64,000 nt of DNA. Source: Ochotona curzoniae. Taxonomy: Eukaryota > Chordata > Mammalia > Lagomorpha > Ochotonidae. The translations under genes and the position numbers were made by a program. Where the stretch lies: positions 31,643,501 through 31,707,500 of the forward strand of contig NW_024465369.1 in NCBI RefSeq assembly GCF_017591425.1, in the 5' to 3' direction. Shown here piece by piece: positions 45,171-56,098 of this stretch. How positions within the stretch are numbered: the first letter of the stretch is position 1; each line of letters opens with the position of its first letter. The notes below the pieces were generated by a model that saw nothing but the letters and a program-made list of their open reading frames with translations, did not search any database and was not told where the DNA came from.

Positions 45171-46900
45171 ACCCCAGAGCTTCAGGTCGGGGTTTACTGA
45201 GTTAGTCTTGTAAACTAATAGAGCTATTTTGACAAATATTTTGTGCTTGGCGTAAGAGAACTCTCTAGGCTTTGCAGCCTGCTGTTTTTGTACCTCTAGG
45301 ATCAACCCACAAAATCAGTCTCATGTTGCGCATACACATTTTTTCCAACAGCATTTTTGCATTCCAAATATTAATGTCTGTGTCAAGATAACTGGGCTAA
45401 GGAAACCCCAAAAACAAAATGTGTAATGGCTCAAAAATAAGAGAAGTGTCTGTATGCAAGACAGAAGGCAGGTGTTGTTCATCAGTTAAGGGTTCTGTTC
45501 CCCATAGAGATTCAGAAACCTTCCTTCCTTCCCTCCTGGGGCCCTACTATCTCATTGTCCTGATGGAAAGAAAAAGAAAGAGCACACGGAGGAGAAATAT
45601 ATAGTTCATGAAAGCTTTGACCTTAACTGGCACATATTACCTCTGATTGCTGCTGGAGGAGAACAGACACACACACAGGCACTGTAGTACAGACCAGGGA
45701 ATCAGTGTAACCAGGGTTCAGCTAAATCCTATCACTATGCAAAGAAGAATGGCCTCATTTGGACAATGAACATTGTCTAACTTGGATGGAATAATTCTTT
45801 AAACACAAACATCCCAGTAGCTAACACAGTGGAAGGTATGGAATGGGTTGGTAAATATTTGGGAAGGAAGAGCTCGAAGAACAATTGGATACCCAAGTCC
45901 AGATGCGCAGCCTGGCCATTCACAGGCAGCCAGGCTTGTTGGCAAAGCATCATATTTCCCACTGTGGCACCTGTTGTTTAACCTTCTTGGTACTAAGCAA
46001 TTATTTGTGTTCCCTGGATTCTGTAAATGGTGTTCTACAGCTGAACACATGTCCTCTTTGACTTGTATAGACTTAGAGGGATGAGAATGAAACATAATTC
46101 ATTTTACTTAAGTAATGAACTCATTCATCTTGTCACTTAAGTGCAAGTGGATGGGAAGGAACAAGGAAGAAACAGTGTGAGAGCAACTAGAGCACAACCT
46201 TGCAAAGCATCAGTGTCAGAGTTGTCAGAATCACCTCATGGTCCAGTGAGAGATGTGCCCTCACCTCTCTGCTTCCTACCTGTAGTAGCTTGGTGGATGT
46301 GATTAAGGTCACAATCATCCCAGGACTTGAAGGCATTCCAGATGGTGCTGTCCAGGGTGCTGCACATGTGGACATCTCTGCCCTGTCACTTCCACCACCC
46401 TCTGCTGATCCAGTGACTGAGGCATTTGTACTCTGGAATCTCAAGAAAGCCTGGCACCTTCACTGCTCATGGCAATACAGGGGCCTATACACAAAGGGAG
46501 AGTTCCTCACGTAGTGCTGAACACACCTGATGAGGGGAGAAGACAGGGAGGAACACATGGATATCACCCCATCTCATTCTAAAAGTGAAGGAGAGAGGTT
46601 GAATAGAAGTTGACTGGCAGAACTGGAGATGATGGGACATCGATGGGCTAGGGCCAGCTTGGATCCCTGAGAAATTATTGGGCTAGGTGAGACCTGTCCC
46701 GGTGAACTGGCCAGACTGAGGGCCACATCTACCATTTCTTCCAGGCCTTTTATCCTGGACCAGCTTCCAGGGTGGGTATGTATGGTCTGCTAGACATGAT
46801 GAGGACTGATCAATGATGGAACACACCTTTGTTGGGGCTCCCCGCAGTGAACTGAAATCATTTTCTAAAATTAGAGCCTTAGGCCACAGTTCCTTCCTTT
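45171..46900. other. intergenic, nothing recognised
   Basis: A short AC run at about 45668-45678. Overlapping ORFs of ~100 codons on both strands (45799-46095 and 46200-46514) show no domain. Confidence 0.45.
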
Positions 46901-46927
46901 TTAAAAAATGTGTATTTGAAAGACAGA

Positions 46928-46967
<40 letters not shown>

Positions 46968-47214
46968 CTTCATCAACTGATTCACTCCCAAAATGCTGCA
47001 ATGGCCAGAGTTGGGTCAGTCAGTCCGGAACCTGATGCCAAGAGCTTCTTCTGGGTCTTCTAAGTAGGTGCAGGGGCCCAAGCACTTGGGACATTTTCAG
47101 CTGCTTTCCCAGGCACACTGACAGGGAGTTGGATTGGAAGTGGAGCATCTGGGACTGAAATTGGCACTCATATGGGATGTTGGCACCATAGCCCACTATG
47201 CCTCAGTGCCAGCA
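46901..47214 (-). mobile_element. CSINE with internal (AG)n expansion
   Basis: 'gtgtatttgaaagacagagt' is followed by an AG dinucleotide run at about 46931-46964, then 'gagcttcttctgggtcttct', and the head near 'gggatgttggcaccatagcc'. The AG run grew from the SINE's purine-rich segment. Confidence 0.9.
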
Positions 47215-47639
47215 CAACCTAACCCCACTTCCAAACAAGATAGGGGGTATAGAAAATAAAGGAAGACATAAGAAAAATTCTTGATTATATCAAATGCCTC
47301 CAAATAACATATGACCCATGTACTTACCTGATCTAAAGGTCTAGGACATTAAGCATTTACTAGTCTGGAGGAGTAAGGAACAAAACTGTTGTGAGCACTG
47401 ACACTTTAGCATTCTGGATTGAGTTCCAACAATAGATCACTTGCTCATGTTTTCCATTTCATTCCATTACATCTTTTCCTGTTTCATAAGTTAATTCATA
47501 AAGCTTGAGTTTCACAGCTTCAAGAATATTGACTCTAGGTTGTAATCACCACAGTGATCACTAGAAAAATAGTATAAAAAGATAGAGTAAGAAAATGAAA
47601 TAAATTAAAATGGAATACTAAAAGTGTTCAGATAACCCA
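47215..47639. other. intergenic, nothing recognised
   Basis: AT-rich sequence leading into L1 remnants. Confidence 0.45.
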
Positions 47640-47900
47640 AAGAAAAGCAAGGAAGAGGAAACTAACTTCTGTTCATACTTAATAGACAGATGGTCGGATG
47701 GATTTTTAGAAAAGATACCACATAGAAACAGCCAACAAAACAAATAGGACAAAAAATAAAATGTCCTAGACCTTAATCCTTAGGCCTAAATCTAAACATA
47801 AATAATTATAGTAAATGTAAATGGTCTAAACACACTAAGTGTATGCTGTCTAAAGGAAACTTACTGGAACTATAGTCACACAGGCAGAATATAGAAGGAT
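47640..47900 (+). mobile_element. L1M fragment, ORF2 5' region
   Basis: 'agtaaatgtaaatggtctaa', 'acacactaag' and 'tatgctgtctaaaggaaact' match the early ORF2 region of old L1s. Confidence 0.65.
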
Positions 47901-47904
47901 TGTG

Positions 47905-48060
47905 TTAAGTTTCTATGCTGTGTAACAAATTCCTACCATTAGTGCCTAAAACAACATACATTTCTTGTCACAGAGTTCTTACAGGTCAGAAATCTGGGCA
48001 TGACTTACCCAGGAATGTGACCTCACCAGAAACTCAATAGAGAAAAATTTCTATTCAAGC
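47905..48060 (-). mobile_element. ancient LTR-like repeat fragment
   Basis: 'gctgtgtaacaaattcctac', 'gtgcctaaaacaacatacat' and 'ttcttacaggtcagaaatct' follow the reversed end of an old LTR-type repeat similar to the one at 8890-9200. Confidence 0.45.
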
Positions 48061-48149
48061 TTTCTCAAATTTGTGCCATTATTCATATTTTTGTGGTTGC
48101 AGAACTGGTCTCTCATGCCTGTAAACTTGTCAACTTAGATGAAATGGAC

Positions 48150-48407
48150 CAGTTTTTCAGAAAGCCAGAAAGAAGCACAACTAATCCAAAAGGAAGTAAA
48201 CGACCTGAATGTTATAATCATCAGAAGAAAAGGAAAGTATACTGAAAAAAAAAAAAACCCTTAAAAAAAGAATGGGTTAGTTTTAAATATTTAAAGAAGA
48301 AACCAATCCAATGCAGTTTCTTTCAGAAAATAGAGGAAGAAAATTTCCTTAACTCATTTACGAGGACAGCATTACTGTGAAATAAAAACTAGGCACAAGA
48401 AAACTAT
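48150..48407 (+). mobile_element. L1M ORF2 fragment, left of SINE insertion
   Basis: 'ctttcagaaaatagaggaag' and 'aactcatttacgaggacagc' correspond to the L1 ORF2 reverse-transcriptase region (the 'actcattctatgaggccagc' block). Confidence 0.65.
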
Positions 48408-48770
48408 GGGCCAGCATAAGTCACCACCTGTGACACTGGCATTACATACTGAGGTTACGGTTTGAATCCTGATGCTGTTTCTTATTCATTTCCGTGGTAA
48501 TGTGGTTGGGAAGGTAGCATTGATGGCCCATGTACTTGGGAGCCACCCAACTGGGAGATGGATGGAGTTGCTGGTTTCTAGCTTTAGCCTAGCACAGACC
48601 TGGCTGTTGCCATCTTTTGTGGAGTGAACCAGGAGATGGAAGCTCACTTATTCTTTCTTCTCCTTGCCCCTTCTGTGTTTGAGTGTATGTGTGTGCATGT
48701 GTGCCTCCCTTTCTGCTACTATTCCTTTCAAATAAATAAATAAATATCTAAAAAATAAAAAAATACCACA
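48408..48770 (+). mobile_element. CSINE-type SINE inserted in L1M
   Basis: Head 'gggccagcataagtcaccac', middle 'tgatggcccatgtacttggg', tail 'cctttcaaataaataaataa'. The L1 sequence continues on the far side. Confidence 0.87.
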
Positions 48771-49000
48771 TCCTACCAAGTGGAGTGTGTCCTGGGAATA
48801 GAAGACTGGTTTGGTGTGTGAAGTAATCCTCACTATTAATAACATAAAGCAGAAAAGACACATGATCGTGTCAACTGATACAGAAGAAGCACCTGGAAAA
48901 CAATTCAACATTCATTCATGATTAAAAAAAACTGATAGCAAGCTAGCAATGGGAGGGAAATTCTTCAGAAAGACTGTATTGATAAGCCCACTCATGAAGG
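48771..49000 (+). mobile_element. L1M ORF2 fragment, right of SINE insertion
   Basis: 'atgatcgtgtcaactgatac', 'agaagaagcacctggaaaac' and 'aattcaacattcattcatga' match the well-conserved RT stretch downstream of the left fragment, so both belong to one element. Confidence 0.75.
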
Positions 49001-50276
49001 CTTTGAATGTGGCAGACTCATGGAAAAAACTTCCACCAGCATGCTGATTAGCAGTGATCTCTTAGCCTAGTGTGTGTGTTGGCATAAAATCCCTGGGAAC
49101 AATGGTGCCATAACAGTGCTCATTATTCCTGGCTCTGGAGAGAGGGTAAGGGCAGCTCCTGATGTAATGGCCTCAGACCTGCATACCGTGTCTAGAGGGG
49201 TGGGTGATGTGCAGAACCTGAGTGGGGAAAACATCACGTTGTGAAGAAGTTTGCTGAGCAAGGATAGTGGTGCCCACAATAGGCTTGGTGGCAGGAAGCT
49301 GGCAGCTCATCGGAGGTGGGCATCTTCTGCAAAATCAGAGCCAGCAATCTGTACTTCACAGGAAAACAGTAGGCACCTGGGAATGAGAGTTCTGAGAGCC
49401 AGGACGTTGGCAGTTTGGCCAGAGCCACAGAACCTGCTGCAATGAGAACCTTTAGCTGTCAGCACCAAATGACAAAGCAGCAAGGCAGAGCTCACTGAAG
49501 AGACCAAGGCAGAACTTTTGTTTTTGATAAAGAGATTCAGAAATAAATAAATAAATAAGCTTGGGCTAATTGATGCTACAGCCTGCTAGTGACTCCAAAC
49601 AGAGTCATAAAGGTTAGTCTCCTGAAGGTTATTCTCTCATGCAGATGGGTGCACTTGCGTCTGTAGTCAGGCTCTTCTGCTTTGGAGTTTATTTCTGTCA
49701 GCCAGACTCCCCACACTTTCTTCTTAATGATCTGGAACTTTTGGTTTCCCGAACTCCACTAGGAGTAGTTTGGTCTCTTAGTTCAAACAGAAAAAAAAGT
49801 CTCAACAATGAGTCTTAGCTGAAAGTATAATTTAGAGCAGTCCAATCTTTAGCACACTCAACTGAGGATGTAGAACTTTTACTTTCTCGGGCTCTGTGGA
49901 AATTGCTACAGAAAACACCCATTTAATTGCTCAAAGAGCATGTTAAAGCTGAGCATGATGGTGGTTCTGAAGTGGGACTGCTTTGAATCTCAAGGTGCTC
50001 TAAGCAAAGACAAGCATAGAATGGTGAAGAGGAAAGAAAATGGAAAGTCGCCGAAGCAAAGCAGCTCTCATTGAAAAGAACAAATATGGAGCTCTTAGTA
50101 GCCAACCAGGATCTCTGGGTTCTAACTTGAGACTTAGATCCTTGTAAGCAGTGTGCTGGCAAGGCAAACATCTGAGACCGCATGCTCCACACACACATTT
50201 GCCCCTTTTGGGTACTGGAAAAACGAGGACATGAGATGCAGGCTCCAAAGGATCAAAGGCCAAATCTGATATTTTC
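49001..50276. other. intergenic, nothing recognised
   Basis: A short (AAAT)n run at about 49541-49558, possibly a retroposon tail. No exon recognised. Confidence 0.45.
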
Positions 50277-50425
50277 ACAGTGTGTGACCTTGAGCTGCTC
50301 TGTTCTCTATTCTGTGCCTTGTTTCCTCTTCTGCAAAACAGGATGACATAATCACCTTGCTGAGTTGTGCAAAACACCTAGAACCAGGCTTGCCTTATAA
50401 TAGGTGCCATGCAGGTATTGGCTGT
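50277..50425 (+). mobile_element. MIR SINE
   Basis: 'acagtgtgtgaccttgagct', 'gtttcctcttctgcaaaaca', 'ggatgacataatcaccttgc' and 'ttataataggtgccatgcag' follow MIR from core to 3' end. Confidence 0.75.
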
Positions 50426-50894
50426 CACTGTGCATAGGCCCTTTAGGCCAGGCTACTGCTGTATTTCTGGGTTTCCTGACTGTAAACCTAGCAGGCTGCC
50501 TTGGGCCATATTTCTCAAAACATAGCCTAGAGACGAATCATATCAAAATAACCAGGAGTTTAATCTAAAGGTTCTTACAAGGGCTTTCCAAGTGAGCCTT
50601 TTGTGTGTCCATGAAGTTGTAGCACAAGTTGCTGAAGTACATGGTAGTGGCTGACAGTGAGGTACTTTGAAGGATACAAGGTACGCTCTGAGAGATATGG
50701 TAGATGGAAGCTGATCCAGAACTGGAGACAGGTGACGCTCACCCACAGGGAAAGAACGCACCTAGAAATGGACAGGCTGCCTTCTCCACTAATGTCCACA
50801 GATTGGATCTGGCCTTTCCCTCTTGAGAGTGTCCTTTCCATTTATGTGGCCTTAGGTGAGCTTTTAAAGCAGTCAACAGGACCAGCTCTGGCCT
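50426..50894. other. intergenic, nothing recognised
   Basis: Unique-looking sequence, ORFs below 90 codons. Confidence 0.45.
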
Positions 50895-51190
50895 TGCAGT
50901 AAAGATGCTGCTTGCTGTGTCTGCCTCCCACATCACAATGCAAAGGTTGAGTCTAGCTCTGCTTCTAATTCTGGCTTTCTGTAAATGGCCATCTTAACAG
51001 GCAGCAAGTGATGGCTCAAGTACTTGGGTACCTTCCATCCAAGTGGGAAGCCTGGATTGAGTTCCTGGCTGTTGGTTTGGTCACAGACCTGGAGCCCTTA
51101 CAAGCATTTGGGGTTGGGGGTGGTTGTGTGCCAGAAAATAGGAATGCTTTCTGTTTGTCTTTGCTTCTCAAACAAGCTAATTTTTTTTTA
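50895..51190 (+). mobile_element. CSINE-type SINE, old copy
   Basis: 'tgcagtaaagatgctgcttg', 'ctctgcttctaattctggct', 'gggaagcctggattgagttc' and an end at the T run near 51181. Strongly diverged. Confidence 0.65.
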
Positions 51191-51359
51191 AACTCAGAGT
51201 TATGTAACTTACAAAATTTAATACCATATATAGTAGGATAACTATGGCTGATAACAGTTAATATTTCAAAATAGTTGATAGAAAGGATTCTGAATATTCC
51301 AAATGCAAAAAAATGATAAATATCTGAGGTGCTGGATATGCCATTATTCTGATCTGATC

Positions 51360-51680
51360 ATCACATATTTTATATACATATATATGAATATATGTATTTT
51401 TATGTGTATTTATGTGTGTAGAGTTACAGAAAGAGAGAAAAAAGAGAAAGAGAGGGAAAGAAAGAGAGCTGGGCTGATCCAAAACTGGGAGCCAGGAACT
51501 TCCTGAACATCTCCCGCATGGATATAGGAACCCAAGGGATTGGGTCATCCTCTGCTGCTTTCCCAGGAGATTAGGGAGGAGCAGCATCAAAGGTGGAGCA
51601 ATTGGGACTCAAACTGGTATCCACATGGCATGCCAGAATTGCAGGCAGAGAATTAGCTTGCTGAACCACCACATCAGTCC
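51360..51680 (-). mobile_element. CSINE-type SINE with TA/TG-rich tail region
   Basis: An alternating TA/TG stretch (about 51368-51420) takes the place of the tail. The body has 'gagctgggctgatccaaaac' and 'cctctgctgctttcccagga'. The head ends near 'accaccacatcagtccc'. Confidence 0.78.
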
Positions 51681-51828
51681 CACATACTGCATATGTTATT
51701 AAAATGCCACACTATAAAAAAGCCACATTGCACCCATAAATGTAGTTAATTTTATGTGTTGATTTACAAAGGTATTTAAAAATTTTGCACCAGAGTACTT
51801 ATTGAAGTGTTGTTTATTTACTTGTTTT

Positions 51829-52325
51829 TGAATTTTATTTTTTGTAGTATTTATATAGTTGATTAGGGTAGGAAGGGTCAAGGATTAGGGGGAAGTGGGT
51901 GAGATTATTGTTTTCACATTTTCTTTTTCTTGCTGTGTATAAGGAAAGAGGAGAAATAAGAGGAGATGCCTTACCCAGCCTCCTAACCACCTCAGTATCC
52001 AGGGATGGGGAACAACCAGTGCCATCACATGATTTCTGATGTGGAGCAAGCTCTGCGGATTCTGCTTAAATGGTTTTGATGGTTCTGAAATGCAGTTGCA
52101 GAACTATCATCAATCCAAGGATGAGGAAATCCTTCTAAGTTTCGTTGGCTGACATAGTCTACCTTAGAGTCTCCATTTGCCCAGACATTTGTTGTCAATG
52201 CTTGACTCGGGTAGTTGAGCAATTTATTCTGTTTTCCTTCCTCTGCTATATGGTATTAAATGTCCTCTGCAGGCCCCAGTGGACTGCCGTATCTCCCATG
52301 TGCATCTGGGCATGCTGTCTACAGT
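51829..52325 (-). mobile_element. VNTR-composite retroelement, 5'-truncated copy B
   Basis: A reverse copy with tail complement at 51829. It shares long blocks with copy C: 'tgatttctgatgtggagcaa', 'gacatagtctaccttagagt', 'cccatgtgcatctgggcatg'. Homology stops after 'ctgtctac', so it is truncated within the 3' domain before any VNTR unit. Confidence 0.75.
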
Positions 52326-52369
52326 CGTGCTGCACCTGGCGTGCATCTCACAAGAATGATACTGCGTGA

Positions 52370-52722
52370 GAACATTCAGCCTTCACTGGTTAAACACTGT
52401 GTGATTCCATCTTCATGACTTTCTTGAGATGACAGAAAGTATAGAAAAGAAGAGATTAGAGGCTGTTGGGGATTAATGATGGTCTGGGAGCAAGTGGCAG
52501 GTGGGTTTAGCTATAAAAGTGTGGCAGGAGGGAGTCTTGCGGTGATGGAAGTGTCCTCTGTCCTCATTACACCAGAGTGATGTCCTGGTTTGGGTATTGC
52601 TCTACGGTGTTGCAGCATGTTACTTAAGAGAGGGTTGGGTAAAAAATACATGGGGTCTTGGTATTATTTTCCTGCAATTGCAGCTGAATCAACAGTTATC
52701 TAAAAATGAAAGATTTAATGTA
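52370..52722 (+). mobile_element. L1M 3' end
   Basis: 'acactgtgtgattccatctt', 'gttgggtaaaaaatacatgg', 'ggtcttggtattattttcct' and 'gttatctaaaaatgaaagat' match the 3' UTR of L1MA/B-type elements. A SINE landed in its tail. Confidence 0.75.
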
Positions 52723-52723
52723 A

Positions 52724-52998
52724 AAAAGGCTTATTTATTTGAAAGGCAAAATGATAAAAAGAGAGAAGAAGAGACAGAGAGAAAGAGGGAGAGACAGAAA
52801 GAGATCTTCCATCTGCTAGTTCACTCCCCAAATGGACACAGTAGCCAGGGCTCCCATGTGTGTGACAGGAGTCCAATTGCTTGGGCCATCTAATTCTGCC
52901 TTGTAGAGTGGAGCAGCTGGAATTCCTGTCACTGCTCCAAAATGGAATGCTCGAGTCTCAGGCGTTAGCTTATCCCACGGTGCCACAACACTGCTCCT
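52724..52998 (-). mobile_element. CSINE-type SINE, old copy
   Basis: 'ggcttatttatttgaaaggc', purine-rich stretch, 'gatcttccatctgctagttc', head near 'cccacggtgccacaacactg'. A block between 'cacagtagccagggct' and 'cccatgtgtgtgacagga' is missing. Confidence 0.85.
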
Positions 52999-53014
52999 GG
53001 GAGGTTTAGTATTT

Positions 53015-53330
53015 TAAGATTTATGTATGTATGTATGTATTTTTATTGGAAAGTCAGATTTACAGAGAGACAGACAGAAGTAGCTCCCAACTGCTGGTTT
53101 ACTCCTCAAACGACCACAATAACTGGAGCTGAGCTGATTTGAAGCTAGGATTCAGGAGCTTCTTCCAGGCCTCCCAGATGGGTGCAGGGTCCCATCCTCT
53201 CCTGTTTTCCCAGGTCACAAGCAGGGAGCTGGAAGCGAAGTAGAGCAGCTGGGATACAAATTGGCACCTATATGGGGTCTCGGCACACACAAGGCTAGAG
53301 CTTTAGTCACTAGTCTATGGCACCAGGCCC
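53015..53330 (-). mobile_element. CSINE with (TATG)n at the tail
   Basis: A tail-side (TATG)4 run at 53022-53040, then 'ttttattggaaagtcagatt', 'aggagcttcttccaggcctc', and the head ending 'tatggcaccaggccc'. Confidence 0.9.
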
Positions 53331-53516
53331 GAGGTCTAATATTTTTAAAAGTTACTTGTGAAAAGTTAGAACAAATTGCAACATAATTTATGTTCAAATT
53401 CACATGACTTGTACCCTGTTGTCATTTAGATTCCCCTGCATCATGGAAACTGTTGTGTCTTCCCTAGACTCAGTGTTTTAACATTTTCTAAAAAATATTT
53501 AGTTATTCATTTTTTT
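53331..53516. other. short spacer between SINEs
   Basis: Nothing recognised. Confidence 0.5.
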
Positions 53517-53825
53517 AAATATTTTTTTTATTGGAAAGGCGGATACACAGAGAGGAGAGACAGAGAGGAAGATCTTCCATCCAATGATTCACTCCCCAGG
53601 CAGCCACAATGGCTGGAGCTGAGCCAATCTGAAGCCAGGAGCCTCTTCTGGGTCTCCCACGCAGGTGCAGGGTCCCAAAGCTTTGGGCCGTCCTCGACTG
53701 CTTTCCCAGGCCACAGGCAGGGAGCTGGATGGGAAGCAGGGCAGCCAGGATTAGAACTGGCACCCATATGGGATCCCAGGGCGTGGAAGGTGAGGACCTT
53801 AACAACTGCACTACCGCGCCGGGAC
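53517..53825 (-). mobile_element. CSINE-type SINE, fairly young
   Basis: 'tttttattggaaaggcggat', 'gagcctcttctgggtctccc', 'ggcacccatatgggatccca', head 'actaccgcgccgggacc'. It abuts the tail of the next SINE directly. Confidence 0.93.
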
Positions 53826-54138
53826 CAAGATTTATTTATTTTTGTTGGAAAGGCAGATTTACAGAGAGAAGGAAACACAGAAAGATCTTCTGTCCACTGG
53901 TTTACTCCCCAAGTTGCCACAATATCTGGAGCTGATCTGATCTGAAGCCAGGTGTTGCTTCTGGGTCTCCCAGGCGGGTACAGGTCCCAATATTTTGGGC
54001 TGTCTTTGACTGCTTTCCCAGGCCACAAGCAGGGAGCAGGATGGGAATCACGGCTGCTGGGGCATTAACTAGCACCCGTATGGGATCTCGGTGCATGCAA
54101 GGTAAGGAATTTAGCCACTAGGCTACTGTGCCAGGCCC
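53826..54138 (-). mobile_element. CSINE-type SINE, target of the insertion to its left
   Basis: It starts with 'aagatttatttatttttgtt' and ends 'ctaggctactgtgccaggcc' 'c'. The two are in tandem because the left one inserted into this one's A-rich tail. Confidence 0.92.
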
Positions 54139-55252
54139 TCAGTGTTTTTAAATTTATGGGGAATACTTTCTCTGACCTGTATTTCTCTGTATTTCTCTGA
54201 CTTGTATTTCTTTCTTTTCCTTCCCTTTGGCCCTTAGTGAAACGACTTATATGTGGTGGTTTTTTAATGCAGTCCTCGAAGGACCCGGTTTACACTGTCT
54301 TCCTGGAATGGTATTTGCCACCCTGTAATCCATGAGACCCTCAGAGACAAAGGCAGTGGAAAACCCTGCCTCCATTAGAAAGGCCTTTGAAATATTAATA
54401 CAGTGGAAGATATAAATCTTAATTAGCAGCAGGAAAAAGTGGTGACGTATCAAGGTTCTCAAAATGTCAGCTGGTGGCTAGGCATTCAGCTCATTTATAG
54501 CCACGTGCTCGTGCACTGTGATATGAAAACCAATACTGCTAATGAAAGGTGTCATGACAATCAGCTGGCTCACTGTTAACTGATTCCTATTACTTCAATT
54601 ACTTGTTTTCATGCCAGTGGAATTTAATCAAAAGAGGTCAGAATGGACTATAAGGCTTGTAATTTGGAAATGATTTGCGTATATTTATTTTTATGTGTAT
54701 CCGTTTCACAAGCCAAGAGCAAGAGTATCAGTGTTCACATATACTTTATTTGTTTGATGAAGCTTTTGGAAATTGAAATTAATTCCTGATGACAGACAGA
54801 TATACATATTTCATCAACAAGGGAAATTTGTACCATAGGCCAGTTTCATATTCTGTTTATCCTCTGTTGGAGTTTTTCTGCCTTAAAAAGAACTTTCCAT
54901 TGGTCATTTGGCTGCATTCTCCATCACCTTATTTTTCTGTTCCTGCCTTTGACAAGTCTGTGAGGGTAGGCTGAGGAGGGGTTCATAGCTGCCTTCGTCA
55001 TCACTTTTACAAAGTGGCTTCTTTCTCGGGCAGCTTTGAAAGTCACCGCTCATCCATACTGTTCTCACCAGCTAGATCAAACATGTTCTCATGGGCCTCA
55101 CTTTTCCTACAACATCAGTACTAATGACCACTCTTTGAAATTCTGTCCTCCTTGTCTGGAATTCCCACTAAACCCTCTGCCAGGAATATTTTCCAGAAGG
55201 GGCTTAACACAGCCCACATGACAGGCAGAGAAGGAGTCATAGCAGGGGCAGG
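54139..55252. other. intergenic, nothing recognised
   Basis: A small degenerate repeat (ctctgacctgtatttctctg and variants) at about 54171-54212. No gene recognised. Confidence 0.45.
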
Positions 55253-55436
55253 GAACTTTTTTACCTGCCAAGGGCCATTTAAATACTTATGACATTACTC
55301 AGATGCCATAAAAAATTATCAATTTAAAAAGCCTGCACTGGATGAATAGTCTTGAGTTTTACCTGTGGTTGCCATGGCAAGGCCAGACCAAATGATTTCG
55401 TGGGCTTCATATTCAGTTGGACATTCCTCATTCTTG
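55253..55436. mobile_element. hAT-type non-autonomous DNA transposon
   Basis: The left end 'caggggcagggaactttttt' and right end 'ggacattcctcattcttg' are imperfect inverted repeats. Inside, 'ctgccaagggccatttaaat', 'acttatgacattactcagat' and 'gccagaccaaatgatttcgt' follow a widespread hAT family. No matching 8-bp duplication was found at the edges. Confidence 0.6.
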
Positions 55437-55753
55437 CAAGCAAAAGTAGGGAAAAGGCCAGCAGGTCAGAATAACCAAATCTAAAAGGGTAAAGAAAATT
55501 CTAGTCTAGCTCTGTATCCACATCTGAGGGAAGGTGGCATATAGATGTGGGGCTTACAGGTACAGGGGCAGGCTGTGTTTGGTCAAGTCCTTCATAGGTA
55601 AGCAGTCTTGGAAATAGACTCAGTGGGAAGAAGTGATAGCAGGCCCCTTTTTGGCTAGTTGTGATAGAGCACTAGGCTTTTTCTGAGGAGTTGATTGGAA
55701 AGGCTTTTGTGGAACTAGCCAAAGCACAGGAGCTTTAAAAATGCAAGGCTGGG
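55437..55753. other. intergenic, nothing recognised
   Basis: Unique-looking; its right edge is the target-site duplication of the next SINE. Confidence 0.5.
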
Positions 55754-56081
55754 GGGCCCAGTAGCGTGGCCTAGTGGCTAAAGTCCTTTCCTTGAATGCG
55801 CCCGGATCCCATATGGGCGCCGGTTCTAATCCCAGCAGCTCCACTTCCCATCCAGCTCCCTGCTTGTGGCCTGGGGAGGCAGTCAAGGACAGCCCAAAGC
55901 CTTGGGACCCTGCACCCATGTGGGAGACCTGGAGGAGGTTCCTGGCTCCTGGCTCCGGATCGGCACAGCACCGGCCATTGCAGCTGCTTGGGGAGTGAAT
56001 CATCAGACGGAAGATCTTCCTCTCTGTCTCTCCTCCTCTCTGTGTATCTGACTTTGTAATAAAAATAAATAAATCTTTTTT
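55754..56081 (+). mobile_element. young full-length CSINE with 17-bp target-site duplication
   Basis: Complete from 'gggcccagtagcgtggccta' through the B-box-like 'cgccggttctaatcccagca' and 'tctctgtctctcctcctctc' to the tail 'aataaaaataaataaatctt'. The 17-mer aaaaatgcaaggctggg flanks it at 55737-55753 and 56082-56098 without mismatch. This is the best reference copy of the family in the window. Confidence 0.98.
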
Positions 56082-56098
56082 AAAAATGCAAGGCTGGG

